NCBI GenBank assembly: GCA_963799085.1
Contig: CAWCWA010000001.1
Span: 186,001 to 250,000 of the forward strand
Length of the DNA: 64,000 nucleotides
Source: AP-15 sp963799085
GTDB lineage: Bacteria > Pseudomonadota > Alphaproteobacteria > ATCC43930 > CGMCC-115725
Direction of reading: 5' to 3'
The position numbers were made by a program, and so were the translations under genes. Below the pieces are notes generated by a model, which saw nothing but the letters and a program-made list of their open reading frames with translations, did not search any database and was not told where the DNA came from. Shown here in pieces: positions 36,341 to 44,831 of this stretch; position 1 is the first letter of the stretch, and each line of letters begins with the position of its first letter.

Positions 36341-36682
36341 ATGATGGCGAGAAAACAGGCCTTGTCGGTGACGGACGCCGCCGCAGAGCGGATACGCGCG
36401 CTCCTCGCCAAGCGCGGCAAGCCCTCGGTCGGGGTCCGCATCGGGGTGCGGTCCCGGGGCTGCTCGGGCCTCAGCTACACGCTCGAATACGCCGACGAGA
36501 AGGGCAAATTCGACGAGGTCGTCGAGGATAAGGGTGTGACGGTGCTGGTCGATCCGAAGGCGGTTATGTTCATCCTCGGCACCGAAATGGATTATGTCGA
36601 AGAGAAACTGCAAAGCGGCTTTACCTTTCACAACCCGAACGAAAAAGGCCGTTGCGGCTGCGGCGAGTCGTTCCACGTCTAA
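36341..36682 (+). CDS. iscA: A-type Fe-S carrier
   Basis: A 113-residue HesB/IscA protein with the three carrier cysteines in 'SRGCSGLSYTLEYAD' and near the C-terminus in 'GRCGCGESFHV'. It receives and delivers Fe-S clusters. ATG 36341 lies after 'ggagaacggtcga'. The scaffold genes iscU or sufBCD that usually stand between desulfurase and carrier are absent here. Confidence 0.95.
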   Translation: MMARKQALSVTDAAAERIRALLAKRGKPSVGVRIGVRSRGCSGLSYTLEYADEKGKFDEVVEDKGVTVLVDPKAVMFILGTEMDYVEEKLQSGFTFHNPNEKGRCGCGESFHV

Positions 36683-36698
36683 CAACTAGGACTCCGGC

Positions 36699-37143
36699 TT
36701 GAAGCTGTTCCAGATCGAGGAGCCGGACGGCGAACCGGCCGATCCGGACGCGCCGGGTGCGGCAATCGGCATCGACTTCCGCGGCGCGGAGGTTGTCGTG
36801 GCTTTTGCCGTCGGCGGCAACGCCGTGGTCCTCGCCGATCGCGAAGGGTTCGAGCAAGTCGCTGCCGACGCCGGCGCTGGATGCCCCGGCCGATCTCTGG
36901 CAGGCGGTTTTTGAAGGGGCGCGACTGCGAGCGGAGCGCGCGTTGGCTCGGCCCGCAACCCACGCGGTTGTGGCGCTGGCGAGCGATCCCGACAGCGGAA
37001 CCGCCGCGCGCGTTCGGCAGGCGGCGGCGGGCGCCGGTCTCGAAATTCTGCGTCTCGGCCGCATCGGCGATGCGCTCGCCGCGGCGCTCTTGGCCGAAGA
37101 CCTGGCGCCCCGGCCGGAGCCGCCGTCAACGGCGGATGCGTAA
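36699..37143 (+). CDS. Hsp70 N-lobe-like mini-protein, one indel
   Basis: About 147 residues from a TTG start with an AGGA site. Two stretches look like pieces of the Hsp70 ATPase fold: 'AAIGIDFRGAEVVVAFAVGG' resembles the phosphate-1 strand (GIDLGTT...V), and 'HAVVALASDPDSG...VRQAAAGAGLEILRL' resembles the region before 'NEPTAAAL' (here 'GRIGDALAAALLAEDL'). The catalytic threonines and the rest of the protein are missing. It occupies the place of hscA in isc operons, between iscA and fdx. An extra g at 36861 breaks the frame; removal gives 'EQVLPTPALDAPADLWQ'. The stop overlaps the fdx start (TAATG). Confidence 0.55.
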
Positions 37144-37478
37144 TGATGCCGAAGATGGTCTTTGTCGAACGTGACGGCGTCCAGCGCGAGGTCGACGCGC
37201 CGCTCGGGTTGACCGTGCTCGAAGTCGCCCATCGCAACGGCATCGATCTCGAAGGGGCGTGCGAAGGCTCGCTCGCCTGCTCGACCTGCCATGTGATCAT
37301 CGATCCCGAATGGTACGAGCTGCTGCGCGAAGCCAGCGAGGACGAGGAGGACATGCTGGACCTCGCCTTCAACCTGACCCGAACCTCGCGGCTCGGCTGT
37401 CAGATCATCATCACCGAGGAGCTGGACGGGTTGACGGTGCGGCTGCCGGCGGCGACGCGCAACCTGTTGCTGGGCTGA
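37143..37478 (+). CDS. fdx: Adrenodoxin-type 2Fe-2S ferredoxin
   Basis: A 111-residue ferredoxin with cluster ligands C-x5-C-x2-C in 'EGACEGSLACSTCHVII' and the fourth cysteine in 'SRLGCQIII'. In isc operons this ferredoxin supplies electrons to IscS/IscU during cluster assembly. Its start overlaps the stop of the Hsp70-like gene, and tenA follows 13 bases later. Confidence 0.95.
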   Translation: MMPKMVFVERDGVQREVDAPLGLTVLEVAHRNGIDLEGACEGSLACSTCHVIIDPEWYELLREASEDEEDMLDLAFNLTRTSRLGCQIIITEELDGLTVRLPAATRNLLLG

Positions 37479-37491
37479 TCCGGAGTTCGCG

Positions 37492-38170
37492 ATGACGGAA
37501 GGGGCCGGGCTCTTCTCGCGTCTGGTCGCCGCCTCGGGCGATGCATGGCGGGCCTATACCGAGCACGAATTTGTTCTGCGTCTGGCCGCCGGGGATTTGC
37601 CCGAGGCATGTTTCCGCCGCTATCTCGTTCAGGACTACCTGTTCCTGATCCATTTCGCCCGCGCCTGGGGATTGGCGATCTACAAATCCGATACCCTCGC
37701 CGAGATGCGAGGGGCGCAGCGCCTGGTCGCCGCGACCCTCGACGTTGAGATCGGGCTCCATATCGATTATTGCCGCGGCTGGGGCCTCTCCGAAGCGGTG
37801 ATGGCGGCCACGCCGGAAGCGCCGGCAACGATCGCCTATACCCGCTTCGTCCTCGATCGCGGCGCCGCCGGCGACCGGCTCGACCTCGAAACGGCACTGG
37901 CGCCCTGTGTGGTCGGCTACGCCGTAATCGCCGCCGCGCGCGATGGCCGATCCCGCTACCCGGCTCGATGGCAACGCTTATCGCGAGTGGCTCGACATGT
38001 ATGCCGGCGCCGACTATCAATCCCTTGCCGCGGAGGCCGCCGCCGCTCTCGACGAGCAGTTCACCCGGCGCGGCGGCGAGGGCCGCCTTCCCTCGCTTGC
38101 CGCCAATTTCGCCGCCGCCTCCCGGCTCGAAGCCGATTTCTGGCAGATGGGGCTCGACGCGTCACCGTGA
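37492..38170 (+). CDS. tenA: TenA/thiaminase II family protein, one indel
   Basis: TenA hydrolyses aminopyrimidine breakdown products of thiamine for salvage. The helical protein (about 225 residues) shows 'YTEHEFVLRLAAGDLPEACF', 'YLVQDYLFLIHFARAWGLA', 'ALAPCVVGYAVIAA' and, in the next frame, 'ADPATRLDGNAYREWLDMYA' and 'EADFWQMGLDASP'. Cys in 'APCVVGY' is not the classical catalytic position, so the activity is not certain. Removing the c at 37941 rejoins the frames. The stop overlaps the mnmA GTG start as GTGA. Confidence 0.85.
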
Positions 38171-39283
38171 CCGCACAGGATTTCGACCTTCCGGGCAATC
38201 CGGCCGACTGCCGCGTCGTCGTGGCGATGTCGGGCGGCGTCGACTCCTCGGTGACGGCGGCGCTGATGGTCGAGCGCGGCTTCGAGGTCGTCGGCGTCAC
38301 CTTGCAGCTCTACGACCACGGCGCCGCTGTCGGGCCGCAAGGGCGCCTGCTGCGCCGGCCAGGATATCGAGGATGCGGGGCGCGTCGCCGACCGGCTCGG
38401 CATCGCGCATTACGTCCTCGATTACGAGAGCCGCTTTCGCGCCGAGGTGATCGACGATTTCGCCGAGGAGCTATCGCCGCGGCGAGACGCCGGTTCCGTG
38501 CATCCGCTGCAACCAGCGCATCAAGTTCCGCGATCTGCTTGACACTGCGCGCGATCTGGGTGCGGACGCGCTGGCGACCGGCCATTATGTCGCGCCGCGT
38601 CGTCGGCCGCGACGGGCCCGAACTGCACCGCGCCCGCGACCTTGCCCGCGACCAGAGCTATTTCCTGTTCGCCACGACCCGAGCCCAGCTCGATTTTCTG
38701 CGGTTTCCGCTGGGCGATCTCGGCAAGGACGAGACGCGGGCGTTGGCGCGGCGCTTCGGCCTCGCGTCGCCGACAAGCCCGACAGCCAGGACATCTGCTT
38801 TGTACCACAGGGTTCCTATGCCCGGCTGGTCGAGCGGCTGCAGCCCGAAGCGGCAATGCCCGGCGACATCGTCGACCTCGCCGGCCGTGTCCTCGGCCGG
38901 CATTCCGGCATCGGTCGTTACACGGTCGGCCAGCGCAAGGGGCTGGGTCTCGGCGGCGGCGAGCCGCTCTATGTATTGCGGATCGAGCCCGAGCATCGGC
39001 GGATCGTCGTCGGACCGCGCACCGCTTTGGCGCAGACGCAACTGGCTCTTGCCGAATTCAACTGGCTGACCCGTCCGGCCGCACGGATGGCGGTCACGGC
39101 GAAGCTGCGCTCGACTGCAGACCCCTGCGCCCGCAACTCTTCTGCATGGCGATGGTGACGAGATGCGGCTCGAACTGGCGGCTCCCGTAGGAGCGGTGGC
39201 GCCCGGCCAAGCGGCGGTCCTCTACGACGGCGATCGCGTCGTCGGCGGCGGCTGGATCCGGCGGAGCCGAGGCGGCGGCTTGA
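38167..39283 (+). CDS. mnmA: tRNA-specific 2-thiouridylase, several indels
   Basis: MnmA puts sulfur on U34 of Lys, Glu and Gln tRNAs using IscS-derived sulfur. Motifs in three frames: PP-loop 'VVVAMSGGVDSSVTAALM', 'VPCIRCNQRIKFRDLL' (first catalytic Cys), 'GADALATGHYV', 'ARDQSYFLFATT', 'DKPDSQDICFVPQGSY' (second catalytic Cys), 'YTVGQRKGLGLG'. Extra bases fit at 38331, 38471 (restores AEEYRRGETPVPC), 38591 and 39261; one is missing near 38761. With 39261 removed the protein ends WIRGAEAAA at TGA 39281-39283. Being next to iscS fits its sulfur need. Confidence 0.9.
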
Positions 39284-39319
39284 CCCTCCTCGCCGCATCT
39301 CCTATATCCGGGCCCGCGC

Positions 39320-39396
39320 GGCGGGGTAGCTCAGCTGGTTAGAGCAGGGGAATCATAATCCCAAGGTCGGGGGTTCAAATCCCTCCCCCGCTACCA
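39320..39396 (+). tRNA. tRNA-Met (CAT), elongator type
   Basis: A complete cloverleaf of 77 nt: acceptor ggcgggg with ccccgct, D-arm gctcagctggttagagc, anticodon loop tcataat with CAT at its centre, T-arm with gttcaaatc, and encoded CCA. The D-arm and variable loop match alphaproteobacterial elongator tRNA-Met; tRNA-Ile2 (also CAT) is less likely. Confidence 0.92.
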
Positions 39397-39418
39397 ACTC
39401 TCCCGCTTGTCCTGGGGA

Positions 39419-40645
39419 TCAGGTTGGCGCCAGGCGCGGTTCGACCACCGGATCGCGCCGCCGGGTTGGGCCGCCGGCCAGGATCTGGATGACCCCGGCG
39501 CTGAAGCCGACCAAGACGCCGATCTGCCAGGCGCGGTCGTAGGAGCCGGTCGCGTCGAAGATCAGGCCGCCGCCCCAGGCGCCGAGCGACGAGCCGACCT
39601 GATGCATGACAAAGGATATGCCGAGCAGGGTCGCCATGTAGCGCGTGCCGAACATCTCGGCGACGAGCCCGCTGACGAGCGGCGCCACGCTGAGCCACAG
39701 CATGCCCATCGCCGCCGCGAACAGAAGCGTGCTCGCCGGACTCGGCGGCATCATGAAATAGGCGGTGAAAACGCCGGCGCGCAGAATGTAGAGCAGCCCC
39801 AACAGGATATGCTTGGGATAGCGGGCGCCGAGCCAGCCCGCGGCGAGCGAGCCGACACAATTCATGCCGCCAATCACTGCGATCGCCTCGGCGCTCAGCA
39901 TCGGGTCCTGGCCGCAGATCGCCAGATAGGTCGGCAGATGGGTCGTCAGAAAGACGAGGTTCAGCCCGCAGACGAGATAAGCGCCCGACATCACCAGAAA
40001 CGGGCGGTGTCTTGCGGCTTCGCCGAGCACCGCGCGCATCGTGGTCCGGCCGCCGCTACGGGCCGGTATCCGGTCGGCGCCGCCGGCAAGGAAGCCCGCC
40101 GGCAGCATCGCCACCGCCAGCGCCACAAAGAACAACGCGCCGATCTGCCAGGCGTGGTGGTTCAGGAGGCTCTGCGTCGTCAGCGGCACCAGCAACGTGC
40201 CGAGCGACCCGGCGGCCGAGACCACGCCCAGCATCTTGCTGCGCTGCTGCTCGGGAACCGCGCGGGCAGCGGCGGTCAGCGCCAGCGAGGAGGCGGTGCA
40301 GGAAAGCGCCACCCCGATCAAGGCGCCCGAGACGAAGAGCGCCGTCGCCCCGCCCGCCGCCGCCATGACCCCGAGCCCGACGACATAGACTGCCGCTCCC
40401 GCCAGCATCGTGACGCGCAGTCCGAAGCGGTCGGCGAGCGCGCCGATCGGCGCCTGAGACAGGCCCCAGACGATATTCTGGATCGCAATGGCGAGGGTGA
40501 AGTCGGACGCGGCGAGCGCCAGATCACGCGTGACCGGGGTCAGGAACAGGCCGAGGCTCTGCCGCAGGCCCATGCCGAGGCTGAGGAGCAGCGCGGCCCC
40601 GATCAGGATCAGACGCGCCTGACCCCGGCTGGCGAAAGAGCTCAT
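39419..40645 (-). CDS. MFS transporter
   Basis: A 408-residue, 12-helix carrier of the major facilitator superfamily, nearest to the monocarboxylate/oxalate-formate-like group often seen as 'MFS transporter' in Alphaproteobacteria. Helices alternate with short loops; the 2-3 loop motif is 'APIGALADRFGLRV'. The N-terminus (GQARLILIGAALLLSLGMGLRQSLG) is the signature of this subgroup. Substrate unknown. Convergent with tRNA-Met. Confidence 0.85.
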   Translation of the reverse strand: MSSFASRGQARLILIGAALLLSLGMGLRQSLGLFLTPVTRDLALAASDFTLAIAIQNIVWGLSQAPIGALADRFGLRVTMLAGAAVYVVGLGVMAAAGGATALFVSGALIGVALSCTASSLALTAAARAVPEQQRSKMLGVVSAAGSLGTLLVPLTTQSLLNHHAWQIGALFFVALAVAMLPAGFLAGGADRIPARSGGRTTMRAVLGEAARHRPFLVMSGAYLVCGLNLVFLTTHLPTYLAICGQDPMLSAEAIAVIGGMNCVGSLAAGWLGARYPKHILLGLLYILRAGVFTAYFMMPPSPASTLLFAAAMGMLWLSVAPLVSGLVAEMFGTRYMATLLGISFVMHQVGSSLGAWGGGLIFDATGSYDRAWQIGVLVGFSAGVIQILAGGPTRRRDPVVEPRLAPT

Positions 40646-40776
40646 TTGAGGGTGGGTATCCCGTACGGCGGCGTCGTTTCTAACGAAACATGCACTCTGC
40701 CGCAGCCGACGCTCTGCTCAAATTGCGATCATTGCAGCCTTTGCCTGCGCATAAAGCATGGGCAGGACGGCCGGAA

Positions 40777-41424
40777 CTAGAACCCGGCCTGCCGCTCCAT
40801 CGTTTCGAGCGCGGCCACGGCGGCGCGAACGGCCGGATGGTCCTCCCCTTGACTTTGGCGACGCATCTCGACGACTTGGCGCTGCAATTCATAGGCCTCG
40901 TCCCAAATGCCGGCCTGCCACAAGATTGCCGCGAGATTGCCCATCGCCGCGAGGCTGTCGGTGTGCGTCTCTCCGAGAAGTCGGCAGAGAGCGGCATGCG
41001 TCTCTTCGAGAAGCGCGCGGGCCGCTTCGACATCGCCCTGGGCGGCGACGGTTCCCGCGAGATTGTTGAGCGCCAGCAGGGCCTCACGGCTGTCCTCGCC
41101 GAACCGGCGGCAAAGGCCGGCGGCAACCTCCTCCTGCAGCTCCCGGGCAAGGTCCAGATCGCCCTGCATTCCGACCGTGACGGCGAGCTTGCCGAGCGCC
41201 TTGAGCGTGTCCTGATGTTCGTCGCCGAAGAGCCGGCGGTGGGCGGCGACGACCTCTTCCTCAAGCCGTCGCGTGGCGATCAGCCGACCCTGGCGCCAGA
41301 AAGCCTCGGCGAGATCGAGCTTCGCCGTCAATGTCTCCGGATGATCCTCGCCGAGGCCCCGCCGCTTTTCCGCAAGCGCTCGCTCGAACGGCGCCGAGTC
41401 CGCCGGATCGGTTTCGTCAGCCAT
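40777..41424 (-). CDS. Tetratricopeptide (kinesin-light-chain type) repeat protein
   Basis: A 215-residue cytoplasmic protein built of four or five 42-residue TPR units of the kinesin light chain type, each with a '...GEDH.ETL....LA......G....A..L' pattern: 'GEDHPETLTAKLDLAEAFW', 'GDEHQDTLKALGKLAVTVG', 'GEDSREALLALNNLAGTVA', 'GETHTDSLAAMGNLAAILW'. It is a protein interaction scaffold. It lies 32 bases downstream of the DUF3501 gene and may belong to that operon. Confidence 0.85.
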   Translation of the reverse strand: MADETDPADSAPFERALAEKRRGLGEDHPETLTAKLDLAEAFWRQGRLIATRRLEEEVVAAHRRLFGDEHQDTLKALGKLAVTVGMQGDLDLARELQEEVAAGLCRRFGEDSREALLALNNLAGTVAAQGDVEAARALLEETHAALCRLLGETHTDSLAAMGNLAAILWQAGIWDEAYELQRQVVEMRRQSQGEDHPAVRAAVAALETMERQAGF

Positions 41425-41456
41425 TGCAGCAGCCTGACGGCGCCGCCGCTCGTCGT

Positions 41457-42065
41457 CTAGTCGAAATCCTCTGCGAGCGCCGCGCGCATCGCTTCGGGCA
41501 TCTGGGCCATATGCGCGTAATTCGGGTGATCGATGCCCGCCACGATGCGCGCCCCCGGGATCCTGAACCGCGCGATCTGTTCGCGAGAAAATGCAAACCG
41601 CAGGAACTGCACCGCCGAGGCCTTGCCTTCCGGGCTGGTGTTTTCGCGCGTCGGATCGGGATCCCCGCCGATCCGCTCGCCATCGATATCGAGAAAGACG
41701 CGGTGTTCGATCCCGCCAAGCCGTAGGAGCGCGGCGCCGCGGCGCACCGGATCGTCGATCTCGAACATCACGGTCGCGACCAGTTCGCGCCCGTTCGGAA
41801 TAAGGGGACTGTAAGTGGCAAGCTGGTCCTCGATCTGCGCCTCGCCGCCCTTCTCGATGAACAGCATTTCCTGGACCTGATGGCGCATCGTCGCCCAATT
41901 CTCGAAGGAGAAGGTCGAATAGGGACCCACTTCGAGGCGACGCCACCGCTTGATTTCACCGAGCCGCCGCCGCTCCTCACGCCGGATCGCGGCATATTCG
42001 GCAAGCGGCAGAATGTCGGCATGAGTCAGCCGCCGTTTTTGCGTCAGGGCAGTTTCACTCATCAT
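41457..42065 (-). CDS. DUF3501 family protein
   Basis: A 202-residue protein of DUF3501, which is almost always next to an Hdr-like Fe-S protein and rubrerythrin. Family features: 'LTHADILPLAEYAAIRREER', 'VGPYSTFSFENWATMRHQVQEML' and 'AVQFLRFAFSREQIARF'. Its function is not established. The start overlaps the upstream gene stop (ATGATG/ATGA), showing coupling. Confidence 0.85.
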   Translation of the reverse strand: MMSETALTQKRRLTHADILPLAEYAAIRREERRRLGEIKRWRRLEVGPYSTFSFENWATMRHQVQEMLFIEKGGEAQIEDQLATYSPLIPNGRELVATVMFEIDDPVRRGAALLRLGGIEHRVFLDIDGERIGGDPDPTRENTSPEGKASAVQFLRFAFSREQIARFRIPGARIVAGIDHPNYAHMAQMPEAMRAALAEDFD

Positions 42066-43435
42066 GTACCCGCTGGTTGGTCAGACCACGCGCCGGCGAT
42101 GCCGTAGGCGCGGGCGACGAGTTCGATCGGATGGAGAGAGCGTTCGGGCAGCGCCACGGCGCCCTTGGCCGCGATCTCCATCCCCTGGAGGATGTGCATG
42201 CCGGCAAGCGGGCATTCCGAGGCAAGAAAGGCCTTGTTGTTCTTCAGGGCTTGCCGCGCAACCGGACGGCCAACCTTGATCGCGGTTTCGAAATTCTCGG
42301 CGTACACGCCCCACGAGCCGCCGTGGCCGGAGCAGCGCTCGATCACCGCCACCTCGGCGTCGGGCAGCAGACGGAGCATTTCCACGGCCTTTTGCCCGAC
42401 ATTCTGGGCCCGCCCATGACAAGCGAGCTGAACCGTGACGCCGCCTTCGAGCGGTCGCAGTCCGGGAGCGAGCCCCTCCTTGCGCGCGATATCTACGATG
42501 TATTCGCTGATGTCGAACGTCGCCGCGGCAAGTTTGGCGACAGCCAGGTCCTGCGGCAGGATCAGCGGCCACTCGAATTTGAGCATCAGCGCGCAGGACG
42601 GGACGAGCGCGATCACATCGTAACCCTTGTCGATCCAGGGGCCGAGTTCGCCCGCGACCCGCGCCGCCGAAGCGCTCACGGCGGCGAGATTGCCCTGTTC
42701 GAGTTGCGGCATGCCGCAACACCGGGGATAGAGCACCTCGGTTTCGACGCCGTTGCATGCGAGCACCGCCTGCGTCGCCTCGCCGATGCTCGGATTGTTG
42801 TAATTGACAAAGCAGGTCGCGTAGAGGACGGCCTTGCGCCCGGCGGCCGGCGCTGTGCGGTCGACCGGTGGCCCGCCGCGCCTAGCGCGCATGACGAAGG
42901 TGCGGCCGTGATAGGTCGGCAAAGCGGCGCGGCGATCGATGTCGAGCGCCTTCTCCATGACCGGTCGGGTCAACGCGTTGCCGCGGTCGGCAGCCCAGTT
43001 GGCCAATGGCGCCGCCAACCCCGCCAGCCGCCCATTGCGGTCGGTTTTGACCAATTGGCGATGTCGCCACGCGATCTTGCCCTCGCGCTCCTCGACGGCG
43101 CGGTAGCGCAGCATCAGATGCGGAAAATCGACGTTGAACTCGTGCGGCGGCACATACGGGCACTTCGTCATGAAGCACATGTCGCAGAGCGTGCAGGCGT
43201 CCGCGACTTTTTGATAATCGGCGACGTCAACCGAATCGAGTTCGCCGGTCGCCGAGGAGTCGATCAGGTCGAATAGCCGCGGGAAAGAATCGCACAGATT
43301 GAAGCAGCGGCGGCAGGTGTGGCAGATGTCGAAGACGCGACGCATCTCTGCCTCGGTCTTCGCGCGATCGGCGAAGTCGGGATCCCGCCAAGCGATCGGA
43401 TGGCGGATCGGCGCGTCGAGGCTGCCTTCTTTCAT
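42062..43435 (-). CDS. Hdr/GlpC-like Fe-S oxidoreductase (two 4Fe-4S, two CCG domains)
   Basis: A 457-residue soluble protein. Cluster ligands: 'CHTCRRCFNLC' and 'CTLCDMCFMTKCPYVPP'. Two CCG-type cysteine-rich domains follow, with 'YPRCCGMPQLEQG' and 'ERCSGHGGSWGVYAENF'. This is the heterodisulfide reductase-like or GlpC-like protein found with rubrerythrin and DUF3501; it likely transfers electrons or reduces a disulfide. ATG 43433-43435 is chosen because the protein family starts near 'APIRHPIAWRDPDF'. Confidence 0.88.
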   Translation of the reverse strand: MKEGSLDAPIRHPIAWRDPDFADRAKTEAEMRRVFDICHTCRRCFNLCDSFPRLFDLIDSSATGELDSVDVADYQKVADACTLCDMCFMTKCPYVPPHEFNVDFPHLMLRYRAVEEREGKIAWRHRQLVKTDRNGRLAGLAAPLANWAADRGNALTRPVMEKALDIDRRAALPTYHGRTFVMRARRGGPPVDRTAPAAGRKAVLYATCFVNYNNPSIGEATQAVLACNGVETEVLYPRCCGMPQLEQGNLAAVSASAARVAGELGPWIDKGYDVIALVPSCALMLKFEWPLILPQDLAVAKLAAATFDISEYIVDIARKEGLAPGLRPLEGGVTVQLACHGRAQNVGQKAVEMLRLLPDAEVAVIERCSGHGGSWGVYAENFETAIKVGRPVARQALKNNKAFLASECPLAGMHILQGMEIAAKGAVALPERSLHPIELVARAYGIAGAWSDQPAGT

Positions 43436-43526
43436 CGTGTTCCGTGTTCCCGATATTAGGCGGCCAAAAAATAGGGGCGCGGAAGCTTGCGCTCCGGCGC
43501 CCCCGCCGTGACGATGGCGATGCGCT

Positions 43527-43946
43527 TCAGGCCATCGAGTCGAGAGCCTTCTGGAAACGGCCGGCATGCGATTTCTCGGCCTTGGCGAGCGTCTCGAACC
43601 ACTCGGCGATCTCGTCGAAACCTTCTTCGCGCGCGGTCCGGGCCATGCCGGGATACATGTCGGTATATTCGTGGGTCTCGCCGGCGATCGCCGAGCGCAG
43701 ATTATCGTCGGTCGCCCCGATCCGCAGCCCGGTCACCGGGTCACCAACTTCTTCCAGGTATTCGAGATGGCCGTGCGCGTGACCGGTCTCGCCCTCGGCG
43801 GTCGAGCGAAACACCGCGGACACGTCGTTATATCCCTCGATATCAGCCTTTTGGGCAAAATAGAGATAGCGCCGGTTTGCCTGGCTTTCGCCCGCAAAGG
43901 CGACCTTGAGGTTTTCCTCTGTCTTGGAATTCTTCAAATCAGTCAT
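43527..43946 (-). CDS. Rubrerythrin (ferritin-like, no rubredoxin domain)
   Basis: A 139-residue di-iron four-helix protein with ExxH-type ligands in 'FAGESQANRRYLYFA', 'STAEGETGHAHGHLEYL', 'AIAGETHEYTDMYP' and 'AEWFETLAKAEKSHAGRF'. The rubredoxin domain of classical rubrerythrins is absent. These proteins reduce hydrogen peroxide or store iron; electrons could come from the adjacent Hdr-like protein. The nearby irr gene suggests iron-dependent control. Confidence 0.92.
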   Translation of the reverse strand: MTDLKNSKTEENLKVAFAGESQANRRYLYFAQKADIEGYNDVSAVFRSTAEGETGHAHGHLEYLEEVGDPVTGLRIGATDDNLRSAIAGETHEYTDMYPGMARTAREEGFDEIAEWFETLAKAEKSHAGRFQKALDSMA

Positions 43947-44211
43947 GAACGCCCTTTACTGTCCACCGCCGGGAGGCACTCAGATCAAGCCTCACGAAGG
44001 GCGATATAAGCGCCTATCCCTACGAGTTCAACAGTCTCGAAGGATTATAATCTATCGGCCGACCACAGCGGCCGTAGACCGAGACCGCTTGCCGAGTACG
44101 ATCCACCCGGCGCCTGTAATCCTTATCTGGTAAAGTGCCCGTCGCGCAGCCATCCAACAATATCTTCGAGTCTGAGCCCGACTGCCTGGGGTCTTCAGCG
44201 TCAGATGGGCC

Positions 44212-44640
44212 TCAAGCTTTGGCGGCGCCGGGACGGACCCTGACGATAATGTCGACGCGGCGGATTTCGGTGCCGAAGGGCGGCAACGGCAAACCCGTGA
44301 CCGAGAGATGATGCGCCGGAATATCCTGCAATTCCCCGGTCGTCTCGCAAAAGAAGTGATGGTGTTCGGCAGTGTTGGTGTCGAAATAAGAGCGCCCGGG
44401 TTCGACCACCGCCTCCTGCAACAGGCCCGCCTCGGTGAATTGGTGGAGCGTGTTGTAGACGGTCGCCAAGGACACCCGAATCCCGGTCGCCAGAGCCTCG
44501 CTGTGCAATTGCTCGGCGGTAACGTGGCGGTCGCCGTTTTCGAGGAGAAGGCGGGCCAGCGCGATACGCTGCCGCGTCGGCCGCAAGCCAACTTCGCGCA
44601 GCCGCTTCAGGGAGATCGACGAAGGGGACATCTTATTCAT
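44212..44640 (-). CDS. irr: Fur-family iron response regulator Irr
   Basis: A 142-residue Fur-like protein. The N-terminal winged helix reads 'LREVGLRPTRQRIALARLLL' and 'GIRVSLATVYNTLHQFTEAG'; the dimer domain begins 'GRSYFDTNTAEHHHFFCE'. The phrase 'SYFDTNTxxHHHFF' and the His cluster are characteristic of Irr rather than Fur or PerR. Irr acts when iron and haem are low. I could not find a clear iron control element upstream of either irr or rubrerythrin. Confidence 0.9.
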   Translation of the reverse strand: MNKMSPSSISLKRLREVGLRPTRQRIALARLLLENGDRHVTAEQLHSEALATGIRVSLATVYNTLHQFTEAGLLQEAVVEPGRSYFDTNTAEHHHFFCETTGELQDIPAHHLSVTGLPLPPFGTEIRRVDIIVRVRPGAAKA

Positions 44641-44766
44641 GACACAAATATAACCATGGACCCGTCAGAAATAAACAGATCTGTCGCGCATTGATCGCGT
44701 TTTCTGCGCAAAACTACACGAGGCACGCGCGGAAGGGGTAAACACGCAGCCCCCGCCGCCGTTCCC

Positions 44767-44784
44767 CTCGCCGCTTGCGGCGAG
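44767..44784. repeat. Perfect 8-bp inverted repeat, possible hairpin
   Basis: ctcgccgc tt gcggcgag, located between the irr start and the NHL-repeat gene stop. It could end the NHL transcript, but no T-run follows on either strand, so its role is open. Confidence 0.45.
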
Positions 44785-44831
44785 AGAAACGGTCAGGACG
44801 GATCGGGTCTGAAGGGAGCCGAATTCGAGGC

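Noticed and set aside
39320..39396. tRNA-Ile2 (CAT, lysidine-modified)
   Set aside because: The acceptor and anticodon stems match elongator tRNA-Met of Alphaproteobacteria better; the choice is not absolute.
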